Source: Closterium sp. NIES-65 (Eukaryota; Streptophyta; Zygnematophyceae; Desmidiales; Closteriaceae). Taken from it: a DNA stretch of 64,000 bases. The notes beneath the pieces were generated by a model. The model had not been told where the DNA came from, searched no databases, and was given only the letters and a program-made list of their open reading frames with translations. Position numbers and translations under genes: made by a program. How positions within the stretch are numbered: the first letter of the stretch is position 1; each line of letters opens with the position of its first letter. Location of the stretch: contig CANXME010002304.1 in the NCBI GenBank assembly GCA_948144175.1, positions 186,001-250,000 of the forward strand, read 5' to 3'. Below are positions 1-11,426 of the stretch, in pieces.

Positions 1-2654
1 ATGGATGTCGCTCGTACGTCCATGATGCATGCGGCTGCCCCCCATTTTCTGTGGCCGTTTGCGGTGAGGTACGCGGCGCATCAGCTCAACCTTCACCCCC
101 GGGTCTCTCGGCCTGCGATGTCCCCAGCCTTGCTGTGGACAGGGAAGGTTGGCGATGCGTCTGTGTTCCGTGTCTGGGGATCTCGGGCGTTTGTCCGCGA
201 CTTGTCTGCGGACAAGCTGTCCCCTCGTGCTGCTCCCTGTGTCTTCCTTGGCTTCCCCACTGACGCCCCAGGGTGGCAGTTTTACCACCCCTCCTCTCGT
301 CGGGTTCTGTCCTCCCAGGACGTCACGTTCGACGAGTCAGTCCCCTTCTACCGTCTCTTCCCCTACCGCACTCCTTCCCTCCCCCCTCCCCCGGACTTCC
401 TTGTACCGGTTCCCCCCCCGGTAGACCCCCTCCCCCCTCAGGTTCCTGCCCCCTCAGGTGTGTCCCAGGTAGACGCCGTTGACCCGGTCGAGGTTACAGG
501 TGACTCTGGTGCTGCTGCGGGTGCTGAGCCTGGGGGTGCTGACTCTGGGGGTGCTGTGCGCGGGGGTGCTGAGCCTGGGGGTGCTACTGCTGGGGGTACT
601 GGGCCTGCGGGTGCTACTGCGGAGAGTGCGGAGCCTGGGGGTGCTGAGCAGGGGGGTGCTGTGCCTGGAGGTGATGGGTCTGGGGGTGCTGGGTCGGGAG
701 CTGCTGAGCCTGGGGGTGCTGCGTCTGGAGCTGCTGAGCCTGGGGTTTCTCCTGCTGCTGCGTCTCGCCGGGAGCCCCTCTCTCCACAGGAGCTGCGCGA
801 GTGGTTCGCTCGCCGCTGGAGGCGTGCTGCTGAGTTTGGAGGTGCTGCTGGAGCTGGAGCTGGAGCTTCTTCGACCGTCGAGGGTGCGGGTGCTGCCGGT
901 CCCGGAGCTACTGGACCTGCGGGTCCTCCTGGAGCTGGAGCTGCTGAGGGCGTTGGTGCTGAGCCTGCTGCTGTTGGTCCTGCCGCTGGAGGTGTGGGTG
1001 GCGCTGGTGCTGTCTCTGAGGGCGCTGGTGCTGTCCCTGCTGCGTCTGGAGCTGCTGAGCCTGGGGTTTCTCCTGCTGCTGCGTCTCGCCTGGAGCCCCT
1101 CTCTCCACAGGAGCTGCGCGAGTGGTACGCTCGCCGCTGGAGGCGTGCTGCTGAGTCTGGAGGTGCTGCTGGAGCTGGAGCTGGAGCTTCTTCGACCGTC
1201 GAGGGTGCGGGTGCTGCCGGTCCCGGAGCTGCTGGACCTGCGGGTCCTCCTGGAGCTGGAGCTGCTGAGGGCGTTGGTGCTGAGCCTACTGCTGTTGGTC
1301 CTGCCGCTGGAGGTGTGGGTGGCGCTGGTGCTGTCGCTGAGGGTGCTGGTGCTGTCCCTGCTGAGTCTGGAGCTGCCGCGCGGCCTCGGCCGTACTTCGT
1401 TCCGCTCCTACAGCAGGTTCTTGGTCTTTCTCCTTCGGTAGAGTGTCCACAGCCTGTCCAGTCGCAGTCACTGTTGGAGCCTTCCTCTCCTCTGCCTGCT
1501 CCCTCTCCTTACACTGGTCCTACTGGAGGTCTTGCTGAGCGTCGTGAGCCTGCGTCTCGTCCCGCGTCGCCTGTTCGTGCTGCTCGCGCTAGTGGTCGCG
1601 GTTCGCGTCAGCGTCCTCCTCCTGTCCCTGGCACGCACCGGATGTCTCTGCGTCCGTCCACTGCTCCTCTGCGTGCCCCTTTGCCTTCGCCTCCTGAGTC
1701 CTCTCTTCCTGCGCTTGCCGACCCTGAGTCGGACTCTCTTCGCGCTGCCAGTCCTACTGTCACGCGTCTGCTTGCTACTGTCGTCACTGACCCCTCTTTT
1801 GAGTCCACTGCTGCGTCTGCTCTAGTCGCTGAGCTCGTTGACTTTGCTGCTCGCTGTCGTCTCGACTACGCTGCTGGTCTTGTTGCTGAGTCTGCGTCTG
1901 TCTGTCCTCCGTCCGTCGGGGGTGAGTGTGCTCTTGGCACGGACGTCCTAGAGGACAGACAGGAGGAGTTACAGTGTCTAGCGGCTGCTTCACCTCATCT
2001 CGCGTCTGTACTGCTTGCCCCTGAGGGAGACCCGGATGCACTAGACATCCCGACTCCGCGTTCTTACGCGGAGGCCGTAGAGGGTCCCTACTCCTCTCAG
2101 TGGCAGGCAGCTATGGATGCAGAGATGGCTTCCTGGAAGTCCACAGGCACCTACGTTGACGCAGTTCCCCCTCCTGGGGCGAACATCGTCAGTGGCATGT
2201 GGATCTTCCGGGTGAAGCGGCCGCCGGGCTCTCCACCTGTCTTCAAGGCGCGGTACGTTGCTCGTGGCTTCAGTCAGCGGCAGGGAGTTGACTACTTTCA
2301 GACCTTCTCTCCCACCCCGAAGATGACCACTCTTCGGGTGCTGCTGCACATAGCCGCTCAGCGCGACTACGAGCTGTACGCTTATTCTCACATCCTCCAG
2401 TGCTGTACGTCGACAACAAGGCAGCCATTGCCTTGTGTGAGGAGCACAGACTGGAGCACAGAACGAAGCACATCGCTCTGCGCTACTTCCTTGCTCGAGA
2501 GCTGCAGCAGCGTGGTCAGCTTCGTCTGCGTTACGTGGCCACTGAGGCCAACACTGCTGATGTGTTCACCAAGGCGCTTCCGCCTGTTGACCATCAGCGC
2601 TTTTGCACTCTTCTAGGCCTTGTGCCTACTGGACCTCACTTGCTTACTTCTTGA
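1..2654 (+). pseudogene. copia pol remnant: integrase C-terminus, linker, truncated RT, RNase H tail
   Basis: The frame starting at base 1 begins at MDVARTSMMHA, just after the integrase catalytic core as judged from the full copy at 55515-58358. Residues about 165-470 form a Gly/Ala/Pro-rich linker that contains a 321-bp (107-residue) tandem duplication starting near 731 and 1052; each copy carries an LREW(F/Y)A motif. The RT then starts (QWQAAMDAEM..., FQTFSPTPKMTTL near 2300). After codon DYEL at about 2375 the frame is lost: the rest of the RT, including the YVDD box, and most of RNase H are deleted. Coding resumes in another frame at 2400 with LYVDNKAAIALCEE and ends at 2654. The product cannot be an active polymerase. 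Confidence 0.9.
2379..2393 (+). other. 15-nt LTR/PBS-derived filler at the RT deletion junction
   Basis: The bases CGCTTATTCTCACAT at the deletion point are identical to the last 14 bases of the 5' LTR of the 52991-59601 element plus the first T of its primer-binding site. Neither flanking RT nor RNase H sequence accounts for them. This looks like a template-switch scar left when the deleted copy was made by reverse transcription. Confidence 0.6.
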
Positions 2655-2885
2655 CTCTGTTTGTACTGTGATCTCTATATATACCTGCATGTTTACTCTT
2701 GCTAGGTTTTGATCATTGTACCTCTTGCTCTATTATAAACCTGCATGTGAACTGGTCTTGTGACCACTTGCTTGTGCTCGGAATTTGTGTGGTATCCTCG
2801 AGATCCACCCTGAGCTTGTTTTGCCTTGCTTTGCTTTGACTGGTCTTGTGACCCCTAGTTCTCCCCCATTTTGCCTATGGGGGTG

Positions 2886-3015
2886 TGTCAAACATTGTAT
2901 GTTCTATCTGTTTAGGCTACAGTGGGTTAGCCTATAGGGGGTACACAATTCTAGGGTTTCCTACTTGTACTCATTTCACTGCTAGTTCATCCATTCCTGT
3001 TTTGTACTTCTGACA
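2886..3015 (+). repeat. 3' LTR of the first copia element
   Basis: A 130-bp LTR starts TGTCAAAC directly after the purine tract and ends TTCTGACA. It aligns along its length with the 132-bp LTRs of the element at 52991-59601, sharing the motifs GGCTACAGTGGGTTAGCC and CTAGGGTTTCCTACTTG. Confidence 0.85.
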
Positions 3016-3310
3016 AATGTGTGAAGAAACAGTGTTAAAAACAACATCTAAACGTTGAAACGGTGACATGTTGCGCGCAGGCCTATCCTTGCACAAATTC
3101 AGGCCAGCAAACGCACAAACAAGCGTCACGTGCTGTGTAGTTGGGCGAACAAGATCAAATCAGTTCCTATAGCAAGGGAATAGGATGTGCTACCTGAATA
3201 TGTGAATACATGGTGCTAAAAACAACATATAAACTTTGAAACGGTGGCATGTTGCGCACAGGCCTATCCTTGCACAGGCCAGCAAACGCACAATCAAGCG
3301 TCTCGACACG
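3016..3310 (+). repeat. 181-bp satellite remnant (about 1.6 units)
   Basis: This stretch matches the satellite array at 51135-60275: TGTGTGAAGAAA, ACATGTTGCGCGCAGGCC, CTATCCTTGCACA and GCAAACGCACAA recur in the same order and spacing. The units here are more diverged than those in the main array. The copia element therefore inserted into, or sits at the edge of, a second satellite patch. Confidence 0.8.
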
Positions 3311-5726
3311 TGGTGCCGTTTCGACGTCCAGTTATTTTGGTTTCTTTTGCTCATCCAAAATATTTTACTATCTTGCTTGCATGCTCGTCAAATCTGGTGC
3401 GGTTAGGACAACGGGGTTAGAATGCACAATGATTTACTATCTCTTTCTGTTAAGTATTTTGTCACAAGGTGAACTTGATTTACGTTACATGAGGAACCAT
3501 TTTTGTGCGACGTTAATTGCTCGACATGAAAATATTATGCAATCAATTATGTTTTTATAAGAGTAAACATATGCAACTGTATGCAGTTAAAAGAAAAGGC
3601 TTTGCACATTGAAACATCTTTGCACATTTGTGCTGAGGTAGCCAAAAACGGAGCTGAACAGTGACGCGCGAAATTCTGCCATCCGAGCAGTTCGCGCGCG
3701 ACACAGGACCTGCAATGTGATTGGCGCCAAACCAATCCCTCGAATTCCAAGCCAAAAACGAAGCAGCGCTCCAAAATCTGGTTCGGTTTCGGAGCAGCAC
3801 CAGACTCAATTGCCCTGCCAAAGTAACTTCACCAAACTAACTTGAACATAAGTAACTTTTGGGGGCTCGTCAAATTTGGGATGATGCTATTAGTTTTTCT
3901 CTCGCGCTCTCGCTCATCTGCTCTCGCTCTCGCTGCCACCTTGGAGCATTTCAGGGCTGCCGGAAGCCCTCGTGTGATCTCGCGCCGCCGACGGTTAACC
4001 GGCCGCATAAACACGCGCTGCCTTTCATCGCTCCGCTATTCGTGTTCGCCTCCCCTTCACGCCTCTACCTATTTTTATGCCAAGCATGCCGTCGTTCACA
4101 ACGAGGCCTGATCGCGCGCCTCGCCTCCCTGACGCCCCTTCGCGAGTCGGGTTGGCGCCACCCCTGTGGAACAGAAAGCCTGCCGCACGCCCCCCTGCAA
4201 CGCCCTTCCCGCTCTCTGTGTGACTGCGTTGGCGTCTCACCTTCGCCATACTTTTATTTTTGGCAGCGGTGGCAGCCCCAAGCGTGTCCGCGCAACCACT
4301 CTCGCTCCCCTCTTCAGGTAAGTAGCACCGCGCACCCTCCAGCCTTTCTCAGTCGGTACCGTATCAAGCCACATGATCATTCGTTTTCCCTGTTCTTCTG
4401 CAATGACGCTCTCTCTTTCGATCCGCTGCTCCCCACCTCACCTCAATACCCCTGCCTATGTGCATGGTACTCGGGCTTGGAATGCCGATCAGGCTGCCAA
4501 CCCACTCTCGTGAATCGCTGTGGCCAACGCCTTTGCGTTCACCCCCCCTCTCTTGCCACTGCTGGCGCTTGGCCTTGTGCTTCGGGAAGCCCGTCGGGCC
4601 CGCCCTGGCTCCCTCTCTAGCTCCCCGGTCGCGTTTGTCTCACCCCTCACTGTCTCAGCTCACAAAACCCCTCCCCCCCCCCTCGTCCCGGTGCTCCCAA
4701 CCCGCCTCTCCTCCCAGTTTCGCGCCCTTTGTCGCTACGACGCCGTCCCCACCTCTCGCTCCGGGTCTGGCTCGTTCCCCCCTGGTGGCTTCCATGACTC
4801 GCTTCTTCCTTGACCCCCCACGTCTCAACATGCTGCTATACCGCCCCTCTGTCCCCCTGGATCAGTCTTCCCTCCCTCATGCCTCTCAGGCTCCACCCTG
4901 GACCCTCAGATGGCCCTGAGGCCCTGCTGCTCCACCTTCCTTGCCCTTCGCATCCTCGCTCGTGTCACTCCCTGCCCCTCCTCTCACTCTGTATTTCAGG
5001 CAGCTTGACTCGCCTTTTCGGCTTCCAAGAAGTTTTTTCGCCGATGGAGAACTATCCCCCTTTGCATGCAACCCTAGCAACCTCTGCTGCCCCTTGTCTG
5101 CGTACCCCGCGATACCGTATGGCAGTTTTTTACACGCTGCCATGTCTAACAGGCTTCATTTGTGATTGTGCATTAACTAGATGCGACCTGTTTTTTCCTT
5201 GCAGCTCCATATCTTGTAAAATTTATAGCTGGAAACATTGCCACCAGTATATCACTACACACTTCTCCCGTCGCAAACTGTCAACACTCCCTAATAGTGA
5301 TAACACATCGCTCGTTTTTGTCACAAGCCGTAAAAGGGGTCGGACCTTTACGAACCACGAGTACCACGCAATAGCACCCAAGGTCTTTCTGTATGCTTCC
5401 TTGCCACACTCAGCACCCGCCTTGATCCACCCGTCAGCCTTGCGGGGTACCTACGGTGATGCTCACATAAAGCTAGGTCGCACATACTGGTACACTGTTC
5501 TCACCCCAAACTCCATACAGTTTTCGCTCTTGCAGCTCTCAGACTTCATGGCGCTACGCAACTTCTACATGCTGACATGCAACCAAATGTCGCGACGGCA
5601 CCATGAACCTTACCATGACCTGCACTTCACGGGCTCCGCCTCCTTTTCAAACACTGCCCGTCACAACTTCCTTGCTAGGCCGTGGATACGCACGAGCTCT
5701 CGCGCGGTGGCCTTCACGTCGTTACC
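3311..5726. other. no gene recognised; possible LINE 5' leader
   Basis: The first ~500 bases are AT-rich and featureless. From about 3880 the sequence becomes C/T-rich on the plus strand. It holds one strong splice-donor-like CAGGTAAGT at about 4313-4321. Open frames here, the longest 4810-5733, have no recognisable domain and a composition typical of pyrimidine-rich non-coding DNA. Part of this stretch may be the 5' leader of the LINE; no separate gag-like ORF1 with zinc knuckles is seen. Confidence 0.5.
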
Positions 5727-8700
5727 ATGTTAACACACCTCCGCATCCTATGCATCAATGTGAATGGAATCAACGAGACACGCAAAATGGATGAACTCAA
5801 GTCTTGGCTGGCGAGACTTCCGGCACCCGCTGACCTGGTCATCCTCATTGACACCCGGCTCATCCACAGAATCCCCAACCTCGACCTAAAACTTCGACCT
5901 CACTCCTCCGCTCACGCCCCAGCACTTCTCTCTACCGAGAGCGCCACAGGGAGGCCCACGCTCATCGGCGGTGTCTCTATCCTCTCTTTCAACAGGGCTA
6001 TCTCACTGTCCTCTCCAGCCCCCTCCGCAGACGGCAGACTAATCACTGTACACCTCAACTATTTGCGTGAGCAAATCCGCCTCATCGCCATTTACGCCCC
6101 CACACAATTCTACGGACGCAGAGTATGGTGGACCACCACACTCGTCCCGGCACTGGAAGCCCCCACCGCCGCCTCCGCATCCATGCTAGCAGGAGACTTC
6201 AACTCGGTCGTCCTCCCCATCGATAGGAATCGCCCTCCCAAAGACTTCGAGGCTCGAGAAGGCGCCTCATTTGCCAAACTCATGGAAAACCACGCCCTGA
6301 TCGACACCTTCCGCGAACTCTTCCCCACGCCGACCAACGTCTTCTCCTTTTTCGGGAGGCAACGTCTCAATACTGCGACACCCCCCACCTCCTCCCGACT
6401 CGACAGAATATACATCTCTCGAGCTTTCATACCCCGCCTCACTGCAAGTCCGTACATCCAGACCCGCACGGCAATCACGGACCACCTCTACGCCCCTCTC
6501 TGCTCGCTCAGCTTCATCAACCCCACAGTTGCCCCCCGCCCCTGGCGCCTCCGACAGCATCTACTTATGCGCCCTCATGTCTCTCAAATCATCGACTCCT
6601 ACCTCGCAATCTTCCCAAGCAATCCTTCCCCAGACTCCTGGGACTCATGGAAGCTCGACCTCACCCTTAACCTCAAACGCTTCTCCAACCAAGAACGGCG
6701 CCGCGTCGATGGCACAGTCGCACATCTGGAATATACCATCGGCTGACTTCAACGACATGCTGCGTATACGCCCCTGACCCAGGCCGAGTCTAACCGCCTT
6801 GACCAAGCAAGACTCCACCTGGCCAGGTATGAAGCCTCAAAAGCCTCCGAAATTGCGCTCAAGGCCAAGCTTAAAGTGGAAGGGCACAGGGAAATGGGAG
6901 TCTCCTCCCTTCTCTCTGGCCTCAACTCGCGAATCAAGGGCTCGATCATCAGCTCCCTGACCTTACCCAATGGACAAACAACGTCGGACCTCCCCACCAT
7001 GACAAACCTGTGCTCCAACTTCTTCCAGACACTTTACAGCGGGAACAACCCCGCCTCCGTAAACTCGGCCTTCTGGCAACACATCCCTCCCTCCTCCATC
7101 CCGAACCCCCTACTCCTACGCCTCGGCGCCCCCTTCTCCCTAGCTGAAATTGGAAAAGCACTACTCTCTCTGTCCCGAGGAAAAACCCCCGGCCCAGACG
7201 GTCTGCCCGGGGAACTCTTTCGGCAATTCGCCCCACGATTTGCACCGGTCTTCCATTCCCTGCTCTCCCCTCCGCAACCTCTCTCTCGCTTACCCCCGTC
7301 TATGCTGACCGGACGCACCGTCCTCATCCCCAAACGGGGTGACTCCTCGCTCGTAGAAAATCTTCGCCCCATCACCCTCATGAACGCTGATTACAAGATA
7401 CTCGCGCTGTGTCTTGCTAACCGCCTCCAGCTCGTTCTTCCCCAGATCATCCACCCGTCCCAAACCGCCTTCATCAAACACAGGAAAATTGGAGACACAA
7501 TCAACGACACCCTTGACATCATGGACTGGGCAGCATTCTCATCAACCCCTCTCCTCGCTCTTACGGTAGACTTTCGAAAGGCCTACGACCTGGTCGACCG
7601 CCCCTTTCTCCTCCAAGCCTTAGCGGTCCTAGGGATTCCAGCTCCCTTCATACATTGGGTACGACTAATGCACTCCGACACGAACACACGAATCTCCGTC
7701 AACAACATGCTCGGCCCAACCTTCCCTGTCCGTACGGGCGTCCGACAGGGTTGTCCTCTGGCACCTCTTCTTTTCGTCTGTGTCATAGAGATCTTCCACC
7801 GATACATGTCTCTCTTCCTACCCGGCTTCTCTCTGTCTCCCGTCCAGCGCCGACTCATGGCATGTTACGCGGACGATGTCACTCTCTTCCTCACCTCAGA
7901 CACAGAGCTCGGCCTCGCAGTGATACTCCTCGGCGTCTTCGGTTCCGTGTCTGGGGAGGTACCCAATTGGAACAAGTGCTCTATTATTCCCTTCAATATT
8001 CCCCCCACTGATCTCGCGCATGACGGGCCTATCCCCGTCCGAGCCCCCAGCGAAGCAGAACGCATCCTTGGAATTTATGTTGAACGATTACACCCCGGAT
8101 CCACCACCTGGACTAAGGCTCTCGCCCGTATACAAAACACCGCCAAATTCCTGGCGGCCTTACATGCCACTGTCACGTGCCGCAAATCTCTGTCATCGAT
8201 CTTTCTGAACTCCGTCATCTCCTATCCCGGCCGCTTCCAACCTGCTCCACTGAACATCATCAAACGAATTGACATATCAGTTGGGAACTTCCTCTCGTCC
8301 TCAAAACATAAACAGGACGGCCTCGCACAACGCTTCCTCCCCAATGGCCTCCTTTACAACTCACCCCAAGACGGTGGGGTTGGTGCGATCGCCCCATCTA
8401 CCCAAAGCCCTCGCTATCCAACGTGCACTACGCAGATTTGGACCCACCCCGTCCGAGGAAGTCACAAGGACCCTGACCCCGTTCCCCTTCGGGCTACATG
8501 GTCTGCTCTCCCATAAAGCCATCCTTGAACGTGACTATCTTACCTCCTTCATCCCCCCTCGGGCAGTGGATGAACTTAAAACCCTCCTCGCTCTTCCCCT
8601 GGTTATCCATGGCCCACCCCTACGCATGCAATGCATCCTCACCGAACCTCTCGCCTTCAACCGGTTGCTCCTCAAACCCGACGAGCGACCTTTCGGCACC

Positions 8701-9861
8701 CGCCAACACGAGCGATTCCTGCTTACAGGACAGCTCCGCATCGGACACATTGTCCGAATCACCACCTTCAACGTCAGCCCTATCTCTGCTTAGGAGTTCT
8801 GCTCCCAACTCCCGGAGGAATTTCACGATGACGCCACACGCCTCCTCCCAGATCTCATCAACGCTATCAAGCCTCCCTGGTGGGCCGGCCTCCGATCCCC
8901 TCACTCCTCCTCTGCCTCCCTTGGAGATTGGTTCATGCCCTCGGATGACCACTACTCCATATCTCACCTCGCTATCCAGGTCGTCGCTTTCATCCCCCCC
9001 TCTACCGTCTCGGCTACTGTCCACCCCGTCTCGCCCAACCATCGCATCGGCCGTACCCCAATCAAAACCGGACTCTTCCGTTTACAAGACCTCATTGAGG
9101 TGTATGTCAGGGAATGGTGGCTCGCAGGGCCACTTCACACAGGGACAGGGTTAGGAGCTAGGGTAGAACTTCTACAGGACGGCACCCCCAGCCTCGCCGA
9201 CATCCGCCGTCTCCTCTACTCCACACAGCCGCTTACTCACCACAGTCGATGGACCCGAGACCTCACCCTTCCTCCTCCCCCTCTCCCTGGCCTTAAGGAC
9301 CCCTTTCTCAAAGACCAGCCGAGCCGCCAACGGGATATCCTCTTCAGACTCTACACACTAACTCTCCCCTCTGGATCACGCTTCCAATATTTTGACGACC
9401 GAGGGGTTTGCCCCCGGTGTCCTGCTGCTGTTATAGAGACACTGCCGCATATCTTCTTCGAATGCGCCTCCGCCGGAAATGTCATCTCTGCTCTGCGCAC
9501 AGTCGCTGACCGTCACCTCGGACAAACCGCCCCCGCCGAACACATCTTCTTCCCGCCACAGTCACGGGTTGGACAGTCCCCCCCATGAAGCCTAATAGTA
9601 GGAGCAGCAGCCAAGACGCTGTGGAACAGTCGCTGTGACCACAGGTACCGCAACTCCTCCTCCTCGAGCTTCGAGATACTGCAGCTCATCTTAGCCCAGT
9701 TCCTCATCGCCTTCAAAATTTACATGTGGAGAGGCAAACGCCAATCGGCCAAGAAACGTCAACGTATATCATCCAGCATCAAGCGAGCACAGAAACTCCG
9801 CTTTCTCCTCTTCGACAGGACCGGCACACCCTCTATCCACCCCGACCTAAGGTTCTCCTGA
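5727..9861 (+). pseudogene. LINE ORF2: endonuclease - reverse transcriptase - zf-RVT, with three stops and a frameshift
   Basis: The start chosen is the ATG at 5727 (MLTHLRILCINVNGIN), the usual first strand of the endonuclease. Endonuclease landmarks are AIYAPTQFYGRR, MLAGDFNSV and RTAITDHL. The same frame continues after a TGA at 6744-6746 into the RT: GKTPGPDGLPGELF, TVLIPKRGDSS, LRPITLMNADYKI, VDFRKAYDLVDR, GVRQGCPLAPLLF and the catalytic YADDV at 7866-7880. Near 8380 a small indel moves coding to another frame. That frame runs to 9861 but carries TAG at 8791-8793 and TGA at 9586-9588. The C-terminal knuckle CPRC...HIFFEC lies near 9410-9470 and the end is WRGKRQSAKKRQ...LRFS. Few lesions in 4.1 kb suggest a fairly recent copy, not expressed as one protein. 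Confidence 0.85.
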
Positions 9862-10058
9862 CTCTTGGGAAACCCGTTCCGACCACCATAGTCATCCATC
9901 GCATAGAGCGTCTCCCCAGGCAGCTGGCGGTTGTCCGCGAGGACAAGGAATAACGTGTGTTCTACGTGCTCCACTGCGAATGCTGGCCACCTCGGCCATG
10001 TTTCTATACTGCTCTATGGATTACTCTTTGTACTTCACGATCAATATATAACCTTAAC
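5727..10058 (+). mobile_element. LINE (non-LTR retrotransposon), decayed
   Basis: A single long coding unit with an apurinic-type endonuclease, a reverse transcriptase and a C-terminal zinc knuckle, in that order, defines an L1-like plant LINE. The coding part ends at 9861. An untranslated tail follows and ends in short CTTAAC-type repeats (ATATAACCTTAACCTTAACC near 10043-10062), as many LINEs end in a short simple repeat. The true 5' end and the target duplication could not be fixed by eye. No LTRs flank it. Confidence 0.85.
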
Positions 10059-10062
10059 CTTA
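9862..10062 (+). other. LINE 3' untranslated tail
   Basis: About 200 bases of non-coding sequence follow the last LINE stop and end in CTTAAC repeats. No polyadenine tract is present. Confidence 0.6.
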
Positions 10063-10911
10063 ACCTCTCACGCTTCTTCCCCTCCTCCACTCAACCACCT
10101 CCCTCCTCTCAACTCCAAATTACTTCTTTCTCTCGTACGTGCATAATTCCTTCCTAGAAGTCGCAGCCTGCAAATGTCGGTGCCAGTTTGAAAATTAGTT
10201 TCTCCGCGTCTCAATCTCAAACGAGTCTCGGAGAAGGGTTTGCAGAGGGAGGGGACGGAGAGCTCCCCTACTTGCCGCCTTCTTGCAATGCGCAAAAGCT
10301 CGCGGCGGTTCAGCGATATTAACAATCGCGTATTCGTCGTAGCCTGGACGCGTTGAACTACTCTGCCTGACGATAGCTCTCGGAATTGCGGTAAGAAAGA
10401 ATAAGGGGAGCTTGGTACTTTGAGATGTACTACACTCGTGCTTAAGAAGGTTCAATCTTCTACTAGTTTGCTCAGTAAACGACGCAATGTTTAAAAAAAA
10501 AATCGTGTTTTTCCTTATTTGAGCTCCCCATTCCCCTACGTGTATCTGCAGAGACACGCGGAGCTCCCGCGGGAATCTGCGAGTGGCTCCCGCAATCTGC
10601 GAGCTCGTGGCTCGCTCGAGCAGTAGAGCATGTGAGGGAGCAGCGCGGGGGCCTCCGCGAGGAGCGGCGGGAAAAGCTCCGCCCAAATAGGCCGATGCAG
10701 CGCTGTGGCGATGCACGGCGCTGCTAACTCTGCTGGCGGCGAGCGCGACGCCCGCAGGCTCTGCGGGTGGCTAGCGAGGCGCTGCGTCGCACGGTTCTTG
10801 GCACGTGAGCATGGCCTCTCCTCTCGCAGTTATTTATTTTTTCATTCTAGTAGCGACTTTCGCTATCCATTTCTTATTAGCATGTGTGTCGAGTTTGTTT
10901 TTACTGCCCTC
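10063..10911. other. no gene recognised
   Basis: An A-run lies at about 10493-10502 and a GC-rich stretch with many GAGCTC/GCTCC words at about 10520-10700. ORFs on either strand are short or of biased composition. No RNA gene or known domain was seen. Confidence 0.5.
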
Positions 10912-10952
10912 GTTTCACGTACCCATTTTCTCAGTCCATGCCCGTTTCCGCG

Positions 10953-11340
10953 CTACAGGCGGAAGAACGGAGCTCCTCCGCGCCGCAGGCGGAAGAACGG
11001 AGCTCCTCCGCGCCGCAAGCGGAAGAACGGAGCTCCTCCGCGCCGCAGACGGAAGAACGGAGCTCCTCCGTGCCGCAGGCGGAAGAACGGAGCTCCTCCG
11101 CACCGCAGGCGGAAGAACGGAGCTCCTCCGCGCCGCAGGCGGAAGAAAGGAGCTCCTCCGCACCGCAGGCGGAAGAACGGAGCTCCTCCGCGCCGCAGGC
11201 GGAAGAACGGAGCTCCTCCGCGCCGCAGGCGGAAGATCGGAGCTCTTCCGCGCCGCAGGCGGAAGATCGGAGCTCTTCCGCGCTGCAGGCGGAAGAACGA
11301 AGCTCTTCCGCGCTCCAGGCGGAAGACCGGAGGCTTCCGC
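10953..11340 (+). repeat. 30-bp tandem array, SacI-type variant (about 13 units)
   Basis: Thirteen 30-bp units contain GCGGAAGAACGGAGCTCC followed by TCCGCGCCGCAG. Each contains the palindrome GGAGCTCC. The rightmost units change to GGAAGATCGGAGCTCTTCC, which can pair over eight bases (GCGGAAGA with TCTTCCGC). Because the unit is a multiple of three and lacks stops, every reading frame is open, so the long ORFs across it are not evidence of coding. Confidence 0.9.
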
Positions 11341-11426
11341 TGCTGAGTCATTCCCGCTTTCGAATTGAACTTCTCGTTCCTCCCCCTTGTTCTGCCCCGC
11401 TCGTTCCATGGCCCCTACCCCCCTCC

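Larger units (their letters stand above)
1..3015 (+). mobile_element. Ty1/copia LTR retrotransposon, 5'-truncated by window edge, internally deleted
   Basis: The window opens inside a copia element reading rightwards. It holds the end of the integrase, a long Gly/Ala linker, the start of the reverse transcriptase, a short RNase H remnant, a polypurine tract (ATGGGGGTG at 2877-2885) and a 3' LTR (2886-3015, TG...CA). The order integrase then RT then RNase H is diagnostic of copia. The coding part closely matches the two minus-strand copia elements later in the window. The next five bases, AATGT at 3016-3020, would be the right copy of a target duplication whose left copy lies outside the window. 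The flank is a 181-bp satellite. Confidence 0.93.

Noticed and set aside
4810..5733. 307-residue plus-strand ORF upstream of the LINE
   Set aside because: No domain, no zinc knuckle, pyrimidine-rich composition; could be LINE leader.
10953..11340. CRISPR-like array
   Set aside because: Units are directly adjacent with no unique spacers and the genome is eukaryotic.
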